Positions 22,791 through 32,368 of a stretch of DNA of 64,000 nt are shown piece by piece. The stretch comes from Brassica napus. Taxonomy: Eukaryota > Streptophyta > Magnoliopsida > Brassicales > Brassicaceae. The translations under genes were made by a program, and so were the position numbers. The stretch lies in NCBI RefSeq assembly GCF_020379485.1, contig NC_063436.1, positions 29,510,423 to 29,574,422 on the forward strand. Direction: 5' to 3'. A model generated the notes under the pieces. That model saw only the letters and a program-made list of their open reading frames with translations, did no database searches and was not told the origin of the DNA. Each line of letters opens with the position of its first letter. The first letter of the stretch is position 1.

Positions 22791-23879
22791 ATATCAATTC
22801 TTTTACAGCTGATTGTAATACAGATAAACATTTAATATAAATAGTTTTAAATTTTTATAATAAATTCTAATGTATATATGTAACATGGTCATATTTAATA
22901 TAATATGGGTATATTTTGTTAACTCTTTGGAGGTTCAATCTTGACGGACAAGAGGGAATAGCAGAGCATAAATCCCAGTGATATATTGATGGGCTTTAAA
23001 ACAAAAGAAATGTCAAAAAAATGTTGATTACATACAATCTGTATCACCTGTTTACGAATTTATAAACATAAACAAAGAAATAACTATTTAATATCACTAA
23101 GCTTCAATGTGAAATAAACTTTAGTATCATTTTTAACCATAATTCTACCATTTTATTTATAATTTCTGCTTCTTTGTTTTAAGACTTTAGCATTTGCTCT
23201 TAATAATGATAATAACTTTACTCTGCTTCTAAATATGATATATAACAAACTTAAATATTAAAACTGATCTACCAAATGTTTTTAAATTTACATTACTGCT
23301 TCCTATGTCAATTAAAATAAACATTGTATCATTAAGTTCTAATAGCTATCGATAATACTTTTTTCATTCAATGATTATTTTAATCCAAACACTATTTTAC
23401 ATTAAAACATGATTTAAACAAAAATATATTAAATTAATATAATGTTCTATTTTAATATTTTCATAGAAAATAACCCGGGCGTAGCCCGGGAACTGCCCTA
23501 GTAAGGATAATAAAAATTATTACTTAATACAGACAACTTACACAACTAAATTGGAGAAAAAATATTCAGAAACAAAAATTACTCTCAACAACCTTAATAT
23601 AATTTATGTACTCTTAACAGTACAAGAATCAAAATTAAAAAGATAAACAAATAATAAGTCTCAGTGACACATCAAGCAACACCACAAACTATATCAACCA
23701 CATTATTAACACAGTTTAGTCTTTCATAAGTGGAGAACAATGCATACACAATTCATCATCATAACTTTAACTCTATAACAATAAAAAAAACTTGAAAAAC
23801 AATGATTAACCCAAAACACAAAATTCACAACTACAATGATCTGGCAAATATTGAGATGAAACAAGAACTCTGTCCACAA

Positions 23880-23910
23880 CTCCGCGCTTGTGCGGAGGCA
23901 ATGCCCCTAG
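23880..23910 (+). mobile_element. Second Helitron 3' terminus (outer element)
   Basis: Hairpin CTCCGC-GCTTGT-GCGGAG (23880-23897), then GCAATGCCCCTAG and T at 23911. The tail resembles that of the inner Helitron (GCCCTAG). I infer an outer Helitron ending here, interrupted by the inner one at 20791|23502. Its likely body is the RPA-like pseudogene and A-rich DNA from about 19.3 to 20.8 kb plus 23502-23910. The 5' end was not found. Confidence 0.55.
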
Positions 23911-24377
23911 TACTAATAACTAGCCAGTAATTTGGATGGTTTACACATATCATAACAACATAAGATTGTGGTTCTCATGTATCAAACCGAGTCTTACTAA
24001 ATATCCAATTTACCAGAACTGTTCCAAATCTTTTATCTGGTGATCGATTTAACCTCTGATTAAAAATATACACTTTGGTTATATCTCATCTCGTCAACAA
24101 GTTTCATAATGAGCATAACGGTCCTAAATAATGATATAAGTGATGTATAATTCTGCACATGCTAGGAACTTATTGGAGACAATGTAGTATACCATCAGAT
24201 AAAAACATATAGTTATAATCCATATAAAGATTATTACTATTCTAAATTGTTATATTGTGCTACCAAATATGAAGCAACCAAATTTTATTCAAATAAAAAA
24301 TTAAACAAGAATAAAGAGAAAACCACATTTTATTCTTGCTCATGGTTCCAAGGAAACAACTTCCTCATAGACATTCA

Positions 24378-25160
24378 TCAACTCCTCAATGGTCTCATAA
24401 TAATGCTCTTCTTCCTCTTCTTCTCCCTCACCAAGAGATTTTGCGTTTGGAGTTTCTCTTCCTCATGCAGCTGTTTCCACTTGTTTATCCACATCTCCCA
24501 TTCTTCTTCCATTACTCTTCTCTTCTCCATCTCTTGTCTGCTTAACAAATCCAACACTTCTTCGTCTTCTTCCTCGTACCTCTCCATGGACTGCCGCAGA
24601 TCTTTTTTCACCTCTTTTTCCTTTTGCTCTGACAACAAAGACGGTGGTCTTGGACGCCAAGCAAACTGAAAACCAAAACAGACTTGCATTGCAAGTAATA
24701 ATAGTTTTATGAATTATACCTGAAAGACTTGTTCCTTGAGTGTTCAGTAAAGCAACTTCCCATCAAGGACCAAATGTAAAACCCATCCTCCATCACCGAT
24801 GATGTCACTACAGTTGCAACGTACTTGAAAAAAGAAACAAAAATTAAAAAAACTGAGAAACATAGTTATATCTTAAGGAGTGATGTTTAAGGTAGGTATA
24901 CCTTCCAGTTGGATCCCACTTGATATCTGTGGCCATGAAGTTGTCAGCAGTTGCCATATTCATAAGCATAACCCATCAGCTATGATCATGTGTTTGCCAG
25001 TGGGAGACCAGAAGAGGGCATTGGCTTGCTTGGCTTTGAGAGTAACTAGCTTTAAAACTCTTCCAGGGGTCCGCATTGAGTAGAAACTGACATCTGGTCT
25101 CGGTAAGTTACCGTGGATCACGGCGAATCTGTGACCTTTTGGCTCCAAGCTGTTGTAGCC
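24378..25160 (-). pseudogene. Partial eIF3 subunit b pseudogene
   Basis: Minus-strand exon pieces match the C-terminal half of eIF3b, the WD-repeat scaffold subunit of translation initiation factor 3: EPKGHRFAVIHGNLPRPDVS, LKAKQANALFWSPTGKHMII, then MATADNFMATDIKWDPTGRY, KYVATVVTS, and the C-terminal FAWRPRPPSLLSEQKEKEV and RYEEEDEEVLDLLSRQEMEK. Intron-like gaps remain (for example about 24835-24910), so it was copied as DNA rather than from mRNA. The N-terminal half with the RRM is missing and frames are broken. eIF3b is not at this position in Arabidopsis as I recall, so this is a displaced fragment. Confidence 0.75.
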
Positions 25161-25369
25161 CTTAAATCCGTGGTTCAACCAGAGTCTCACCAAACCTTCC
25201 AAACCGACCATCTAGGAGGTACCAGCGACGAGGTTCCGTCCAAGGCGTATATCTCTACAACCAAAAGGAATTTCAACATGAAACCAATTTTATTGGATTC
25301 TACACTCAAGAAGGAGTCCAGCCCAATTGGAATAGAGCCAAACTATTCACGGAGCAAGAGGTTATAAAA

Positions 25370-26640
25370 TTTACAAGTAAGAGGTTTTCTAGCCTGTCCA
25401 TCTGTGAGTACCCAACTTTAGAAGGAGATTCCAGTCCAAGGAAGGAGCGGCCTGAACCAAATCCCATCATAGGATTCAAGAGGGATCTCTCAGGTTTCCA
25501 GAAAGCCCATTATCAGGAGAAATGACCACGGAATTATGATGTTATGATCCAATCTCCAAAACCGGCCAAACCAGTTCTACACTTGCTTCAATTGAAAGCT
25601 AGCCGGTTCAATCAGCTTCAAACCAGAAATTGGCGACCAGGAGATCAATCTATACATTCAGGAAGTCTATCCAGAGATCCAGAAGAGTTCTACAAGTTTA
25701 TACAATGCACCAGCCAACATTGGATCAGGACGATCCTCATTTACTCAAACCTGCCTTATTTGGAGCAAACCGACATTAATGTCCAACAGCTCTTTTTCCT
25801 TCAGATTAGGCACGACCTCAGCACATTCCAAACCATCAAGAAGGTTCTTAGGAAGCTTAGTTATCCCCTCAAACCGTCCAGATACAAGGAGAACACCATC
25901 TACATTCATTTGGCCAAGATTCTCATCATAAAGCCTCCAACGGCTAGTTTTCATGGAGCCATCAATTCCTTTGCTTCCAAGTTTATTATTTCGATTTTAT
26001 TTCTTTCCTTATGTTATTTTATGACTGTTAGAGAGTCCCAGTAGTCGAGCCTATAAAGCTCAATTAGTTTGTCTTTGTAAACTACCCTTGAACTTTTATG
26101 AATGAAAATACAGTTTTTTTAGTTTCTCAAAACTATTGCTAAGTCTTTTGAGTGTGTGAAAAACAGCTCCAGAGCAACCAGGCTTATCAAAGATCCCTTC
26201 CATAGATCTTTGTGGTGTCTATCAATCCATTTCGTCCATCCCAACCACTGGCCAAGCTTGAGAGAGTTACACAACCAGCAAGCAAAGCTCCATCTCATTC
26301 CACTTCAACCATCATTTGATCAAGCTGAGAGTGTAACACAACCAGCAGCTTGATTCCATCCTATCCTTTGTTTATTTGTCTTGTTTTATTATCATTATCA
26401 TCATCATCTCATTCATTTTCATAATTGTTTTTGTTTGCATTATAAAACTCAAAAAAATTCATAAAAATCGGTTCTCTTTATTTTCAGGTTTAAACCTTGG
26501 TTCCACCATTCAACCAATTCGTGGGTTACCCCCTGTGCCTACAACACAAGCGAACTCAATGATCTTATCATTCTTCGTGTCAAGCTACCGGAATATCTTT
26601 TTCTTTGACTCGAAAGATCTCAAATCCTGAATCTATGCTC
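25370..26640 (+). other. Probable degraded LTR-retrotransposon sequence
   Basis: Moderately GC-rich sequence without a complete gene, including a TATAAAG-type promoter motif near 26050 followed by a transcribed-looking tail and AATGAAAATACAG. An imperfect direct repeat (AGAGAGTTACACAACCAGCA near 26260, AGAGTGTAACACAACCAGCA near 26328) is present. I could not pair two LTRs or find a primer-binding site, so the class is a guess. Confidence 0.3.
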
Positions 26641-27594
26641 TTCTTTGATTTCGATCCCTATCGATCCACCTTGACAGCTAGATAGTCTCCAACCGTGTTG
26701 TACCTATGTGACTTTTTTTCTCATGCAAACTAGGCAGATGTGTTGCATGTCGACACCTCAAACTTTTCGTCAGATCAAAACGTATTTGTATCGGATTAGA
26801 CAAGTCTCTAAGTTAACCTTAATGTTGTTCACCATGTCGATTACCTCACATGGTTAGTTCCTCAAAATTAAATTTCAATGTGAAATATAGTATTACAAAA
26901 ATGTAGATTGTTGTTAAACTATAGATTGTTCAAGAGGAATGTAATTTACCACATAAGCAAAGTGGCAATCCCAAACCAAAATCATTGTGTACTTAAACAC
27001 ATATTTTGTTGATATAAAATATATGAATTATAGATAGAAAACAAATATGAATATAAATAGTTAATAATTCACTTTTTCTTAAAAGTCACAAGTAAAATGT
27101 ATGTGTATCAAAATTTCATGCTCAAATTTTGGTCAATTAAATCATTCTCACAGAAAAATTAGAACCTAATGCTGAGACCAAATTGGACAATTATAACAAA
27201 TGTCAAAACTTCAATTGAAATCATTTCTGTGGTAACCTATATATACAATAGAACATCAATAAAAACAAATAAAAAACAGATTATACATTAGCAAAGAACA
27301 ATCTCAAATACATATCTTGAAACATATATTAGCAAAGAAAATTGTCAAATATATAGTAGCGAAACAACTTGCAGATTCTTTGACATTGTTCTTTGCTAAT
27401 CTATGTTCATTCATTATTTATGTTTTATTTATTTAATGATTGTCATTATGTATTTTAACAATATTATGTTGATATATAAAATAAATTAAATTCCAAATAG
27501 ATAGATTATATGAATATAAATAGTTAATAATCACTTTTCTTTTACATCACAAATAAAACTTACGATGATAAAGCAAAATGTAGGAAACAAAATC
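26641..27594. other. AT-rich gene-free stretch with copies of the DBR1-flank repeat
   Basis: No coding signal. Copies of the AT-rich repeat found just downstream of DBR1 occur near 26998-27115 and 27420-27594 (see 26998-29240). Confidence 0.5.
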
Positions 27595-28120
27595 TCAGCA
27601 ACACATATGTAAACACACAAATAAAACAAATGAGAAGTACATGCATGTCATGTGTTGGCAGCCTTCGGACGAGTTCGACTGTGGTCTGACAGCTACGTGT
27701 ATCATGTCTTTCCTCTTGTGGTGTATTATGATATTGATGTGTCCCGGATCATCAATGCTTTTGCAGTCCTCTATCAGAATTTCTGTCTTGCAACAAGGGC
27801 AATGTGTTGCTTTCCAACCGTGCACCAATTCTGTGACTTGTTTCTTCATGCAAGAAATGCAAACACGGTGGAAGCAAGTCGGCACTTCAAACATCTCATG
27901 AGGTTGAGCGTAATCATAACAAATGGGACATGTCTCCAACTCAATCCCATCTTCAATTCATTTCATTTGGGAGTTAATAACATCTTTTCAAGCTAAATGA
28001 CACTGGTGATATCCATGCGTACATGCAAGCTTGAAAAGACAAGAACCGACTCTGAATAGGAGTCACTTTCTCAACAAGTTTTGTTTCCGTAGAGTCTTCT
28101 GATTCAGCTTGCTGTGTTAC
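27595..28120 (-). pseudogene. RING/RBR-type zinc-finger fragment
   Basis: The frame 27939-27595 encodes CPICYD, CFHRVCISCMKKQV and CPCC, the Cys/His spacing of a RING1 domain as in RBR (ariadne-like) ubiquitin ligases. It then runs 30-odd residues further and stops, with no IBR or RING2. Upstream on the minus strand (to about 28120) is a possible earlier exon, QAESEDSTETKLVEKVTPIQ, separated by stops. It could be a short expressed RING gene, but lack of the remaining RBR domains and its place in a repeat array argue for a fragment. Confidence 0.5.
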
Positions 28121-28733
28121 CTACACAGAAAAATATGAGGCGTGAATTTTTTTCTCTATCATTCTAATACACATTCTGAATAAAGAACGAGAGAACATAC
28201 GTATTCCAAGATATATGACAAGATTCCAAGATATTTGACTTGTCACAATCACAGTAGAGAGGGACCCTTCTCAACTCAAAAATATAAAGCTCATTCCAAC
28301 ATGAATAACAAAATTCTAATTTTTATTATGTTTTAATTCAATTGAAACTGGTTGAATCCACTCAAATCATATTGATTTATGATCTAAAAATTTTCCAACT
28401 CATTTACCAATCCAATTTTAAATTCATTTATTTCAAATTAGATAACAAATATTTCCCACTTAATTCAATTTTTAAATTAAAAATGAATCAAATAATTTTT
28501 TTAATACATTAATGTATTTTGTTAATTCATTAAATTTATGTTTTATTTGTTCGATGATTTTCACTATGTATTTCTATAATATTATATTGATATATGAATT
28601 AATTTTTTGAAATAGATAAAAATATGAATAAAATAGTATTGATTAACTTTTTAACATCACAAATAAAACTAGTCTTGATAAATCAACATGTAAAGCGAAA
28701 ACCTCATTTTTAGTCTCCAAATCTTTTTCCCCA

Positions 28734-28828
28734 CTAACATGGTGTGCAATCGTTCTTGGCTTCAATTATCTCTTCTATTTCATCGATATCATCAATATGG
28801 ACTTTTTCACTATCATACGTTTGAAAAT
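28734..28828 (-). pseudogene. Duplicated last exon of DBR1
   Basis: After a good acceptor (GCAG), 95 nt read DFQTYDSEKVHIDDIDEIEE to a TAG stop. The true last exon at 29357-29263 is also exactly 95 nt and reads [20 protein letters not shown]. The copy lies 529 bp downstream of the original and has diverged, but keeps frame and length. It could act as an alternative last exon only if the first is skipped. Confidence 0.8.
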
Positions 28829-29262
28829 CTGCAATACACAACCAAACATGTTTGATTGTGGTAAATTGAACTAAGCATATTTATTATTGGTACTTGATGC
28901 AGTTTCATTACAACGCAGATAGAATGGGTAAAATGAACACTTTCACTTAAATATATATATCAAGAAACCATTATCATATATATCTGATGGAGCCGTTGTA
29001 GCATAGATCTCAGTTCCTTAACATTGTTCTTCGTTAATCTATAATTATTTAATATTTATTCTTTATTTATTTAATTATTAGCATTATGTATTTGAACAAT
29101 AACATGTTGATATATACAAAAAATGAATTCTAAGTAAACAAAAAAATATGAATAGAAATAGTTAATGGTTCACTTTATTTTTACATCATAAATAAAAGTT
29201 ATACTAATAAAACAAAATGTAGGATCACAAAATCACTACATTTTCTGATCACAAAATCACTA

Positions 29263-31186
29263 CTAGTGTGGTATGTTATCTCCTTCCGCTTCTGGTATAT
29301 CTTCGATTTCATCAGTATCATCATCAATAGGGATTTCTTCACTATAAGTTTGAAAATCTGCAATACACATGGCATCTGTCATCGGTGGTTGATGCAGTAG
29401 TAAATGAATATGCAATACACAATCATTACCTGTTCGAGCCGGTGAAGCAGGGATGGCGGTTCTTTCACCTGTTACTGGTGATGAGTCAAGGAGATATGGA
29501 AGACCAAGAAGCTCTAACAAAGACAGTGTCTGAGGATTCTGTGGGATCTCTACACAATTCCACAAGATAAAACATGTTAAACAATTATATGTTATATTAT
29601 TTTAAATAATCATCTGTATCCAGTGCATTTTAACTTACCAGGTATGGGATCAAAGATACGTTGTGAAGGGTCATACGCAGGGACCGTCTTTACAAACTCA
29701 AACGGTTTAAATTGCCTTTCCTCTAGCTTCTTCCTCACCCACTCTCGACTCTCTTGTATATCCATTGCAGCAGAGCTATTTTAACAATACGTGAGTACAA
29801 AAAAAAATGAATGAGAGACATATAAACATATCTTTAGTAGGTAGCTTGCTCAAGATAGTATACCTGAAACTCGCTGGTCTCTGTGTTAGCGGGAAAACAG
29901 AATCGAACTCTCGTGTTATTGCTAGCCACTCTTCATCGTATAGGACTTCAAAAGGTCCAGGCTCTGACTCTATATCAATGATCTGATGAACATTCAAAGA
30001 ACGTATAAGATATCCTTTTGCTTGAAAGAGCAAAAAGCAAAAGGTGGACAGGAGAGAAGAAAGAACCTGTAGAAACTTTTTCCCTGGACCGCATTTATCC
30101 AAGGCAAGAAACTTTGTCACCGAGCCATCGTTCCCGTGTTGGACGGCAGCAGCGAATTTGCAGTGTAGGTGAGCTGAGAACCAATACCGAGGCTTCAGTT
30201 TCTCTAGCAGTTGAGCCGCTGGTTTGCTTCCAAGAGTTTTCGCCTCGATCTGGTTCAATTCAGTTCCAATCATCTCAGAACCAAAATGAAACAAAGAGTT
30301 AGAAACATTATTACTAAAAGTTTACCTCTTCCTGGAAGAATGGTTTTTGCTGAATAAGTGTTCTTGAGTCTCCATAGTCAGTGATTCCAACAGGCCAGTC
30401 GTGGGAGAGGAATATATCAAGCGGCTCTTCAAGTTGCATCAGCTTATGGACATCATACTCACGAACATGATAGACTGATTTGATTGTGCTTTGGTTATAT
30501 GGCGGCCGCTCATAGTGTCCTACTCACACAAACAAACTCATAAATCAAAAGGTGGAGTATGGTTCTTGTTCTGAGAGACTAAGCAAGAAACAAAGTGAAC
30601 AAACCTGAACGGTAATCTCGCCCCTTGTAAATACCAGAAAGGCCTCCAATTCGCAGATTACCGAACTTGACAACCCCGGCATAGCCTAGAAAGTAGATGT
30701 TGGTGGCAGCCCAACCTCCATAATACCTACAAGAGGAGCAAGAAACAACCATCAAGAACACATTTTGAAGCCTTTGTAGTTCATAATCAATAAAAATAAG
30801 TATGAAACTTACAGCTCCCACAAGTAGTTGGAAGCCTCGTGATTCCCACCGATGAAAATAGTGGGAACGGGGGCGACTTCTTGGCCGGAGTAGTACTTCC
30901 AGAAGGACTTCATCTCTCTGTATTTCATAGGTACGCTAAGGCTATCTATGTCTTTCTCATTTCTCACAGCCTAGAGACAGTTTTTTTTTTTGCACTAATA
31001 AAGCAGAATCGAATAAAAAAAACTTCTCTGGAAAAAACAGATAATGTTCAATAAGAGTTTTACCTGGAAATCGCCGCAGCAGAGGAGGAGATCGACTTTA
31101 GTGTTGTGAATCTGTTCGTGATGTTGGATGGTCTTGTACACATTGTCGAGGTCTCCATGCATACACCCTTCAATAGCAATCTTCAT
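29263..31186 (-). CDS. DBR1: RNA lariat debranching enzyme
   Basis: Metallophosphoesterase that cleaves the 2'-5' bond of excised intron lariats in the nucleus. Nine exons with GT-AG borders and consistent phase: 31186-31064, 30970-30813, 30726-30605, 30519-30326, 30249-30067, 29982-29864, 29775-29639, 29549-29430, 29357-29263. They add up to 416 residues, close to the Arabidopsis enzyme. Visible motifs: the N-terminal metal site GCMHGDLD (C8, H10), CCGDF (D39), GGNHE (82-86), LSHDWP, and HLHCKF. The C-terminal part ([22 protein letters not shown]) is the plant DBR1 tail. It is transcribed away from MGD1. Its last exon is duplicated downstream. No defect seen. Confidence 0.95.
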
Positions 31187-32368
31187 CTCTCTCTCTTTTT
31201 TGTTTGTTTGTTTCAGGAGAGCTCAAAATTTAATGCTCCTGAGTTTAGAAACAGCAAAGAGACGAGTTAGCAAACACCATTAACACCAAACCAAACATGG
31301 GAGCAGACAGAGGTCCTAATAGGCACCAGAAAGTACAAGAATTGGATAATAAACAGAACACCAATCACCAAATAGAAGACAGTTACAGAACAGACCGCAT
31401 CAACTAAAAATCGTGTCTTTAGTGTCACAAAGCAATATTTACAGCAATCAAACAAACATGAAGTGAAACGACAACAGTGGATGGTCTTGATTCTTAGCTC
31501 GTCATAAGAAATAAAAAGACTCGTCAAAGTTTAGAACTTATCAGGAGCATTAACATAATTTACAATTAGTAGTGCAGGAAAAAAACACAAGCAAAGCGCT
31601 TAGAAACTCAGATCAAACATTCAATACCTGGATAAAGCCGAGAGGAGCAGTAAGGCAGACGAATTGAGTATGAGCAGAGGAGATGCTGGGATTGATTAGC
31701 TAGGGTTTGTTTCCGACAATCAAATATCGCCGGTCGAGGAGGAAGAAGAGACTAGAAAAGATGTCGTTTCCGGATAAGTTCAATTAATTCGGTTAAGTCC
31801 GGATAAGTTCAATTAATTCGGTTAAGTCCGGATAAGTTCAATTAATTCGGTTAAGTCCGGATAAGTTCAATTAATTCGGTTAAGTCCGGATAAGTTCAAT
31901 TAATTTGGTTAAGTCCGGATAAGTTCAATTAATTCGGTTTGATAAATATAATGCATGTGAAAGGCATGCGTCGCCCACCTTTTAGCTTTCACACGATGAG
32001 TGCCTTTCCTTGTTCTTTGATCAGACGGCGACCACTGACGAATTGCTTCCACTTTTATATCCTTTTATCTCATTTTTGGTTAGATCTTTGTCATTACGGC
32101 GACCGTCCATTTTATGGTAAGGAAAATATTATTATTTTCGAAAAGTATTTAAATGTGAAACGATCACGATATTTACATTTGGCATAAAATTAGCTGATTG
32201 GTCACTTGAATGCTGGGTAGAATTTGCCAATAGAATATTCGGATAAGCTTCGGTTTAGCCAAAAAAAAAAAACAGAGTCCTTTGTTTGTATGTAGAAAAA
32301 GAACAAAAGACTCCATAAAAATCCTATCTTTCCATAGCTGCAATCTCTCTCTCTCTAATCTATCAAAA
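31187..32368. promoter_or_regulatory. Shared divergent promoter region of DBR1 and MGD1
   Basis: The two start codons are 1.18 kb apart on opposite strands. The DBR1 side (31187-31760) probably includes its 5' UTR and perhaps a leader intron. A 29-bp tandem repeat occupies 31772-31940. CT-rich DNA just before the MGD1 ATG (about 32343-32360) is typical of plant leaders. No gene lies in between. Confidence 0.6.
31772..31940. repeat. 29-bp tandem repeat, about 5.8 copies
   Basis: The unit begins GGATAAGTTCAATTAATTCG and repeats at 31772, 31801, 31830, 31859, 31888 and 31917, the last copy being partial. Copies are nearly identical (one C-to-T change in the fifth). It lies in the DBR1/MGD1 intergenic region. 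Confidence 0.95.

Larger units (their letters stand above)
20792..23501 (+). mobile_element. Helitron with captured host gene pieces
   Basis: The 5' end TCTATCCTATACTAAAAG follows an A (20791). The 3' end has a perfect 7-bp hairpin (CCCGGGC-GTA-GCCCGGG, 23473-23489) and then CTAG (23498-23501) followed by T. A|T insertion, TC start and hairpin-CTRR end are the Helitron signature. Size 2.7 kb, with no Rep/helicase, so it is non-autonomous. It carries a receptor-kinase fragment and a second gene fragment, both on the plus strand. Confidence 0.8.
26998..29240 (-). repeat. Dispersed array of DBR1 3'-flank segments
   Basis: A segment of about 175 bp (ATGTATTT, an A/T block with TTGATATA, ATATGAATA, AATAGTTAAT, CACTTT, ACATCA-AATAAAA, AAATGTAGGA) occurs near 29055-29240, 28540-28705, 27420-27594 and partly 26998-27115. 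The first pair is about 515-530 bp apart, the same offset as the duplicated DBR1 last exon, so the array grew by duplication of the gene's 3' end. Confidence 0.65.

Noticed and set aside
25370..26640. Complete LTR retrotransposon
   Set aside because: No pair of LTRs, no primer-binding site and no gag-pol frame could be found.
27595..27939. Functional RBR ubiquitin ligase
   Set aside because: Only one RING is present, the protein ends shortly after it, and the locus lies in a duplication array.
31772..31940. CRISPR-like array
   Set aside because: The 29-bp units are contiguous with no unique spacers, and this is a plant nuclear sequence.
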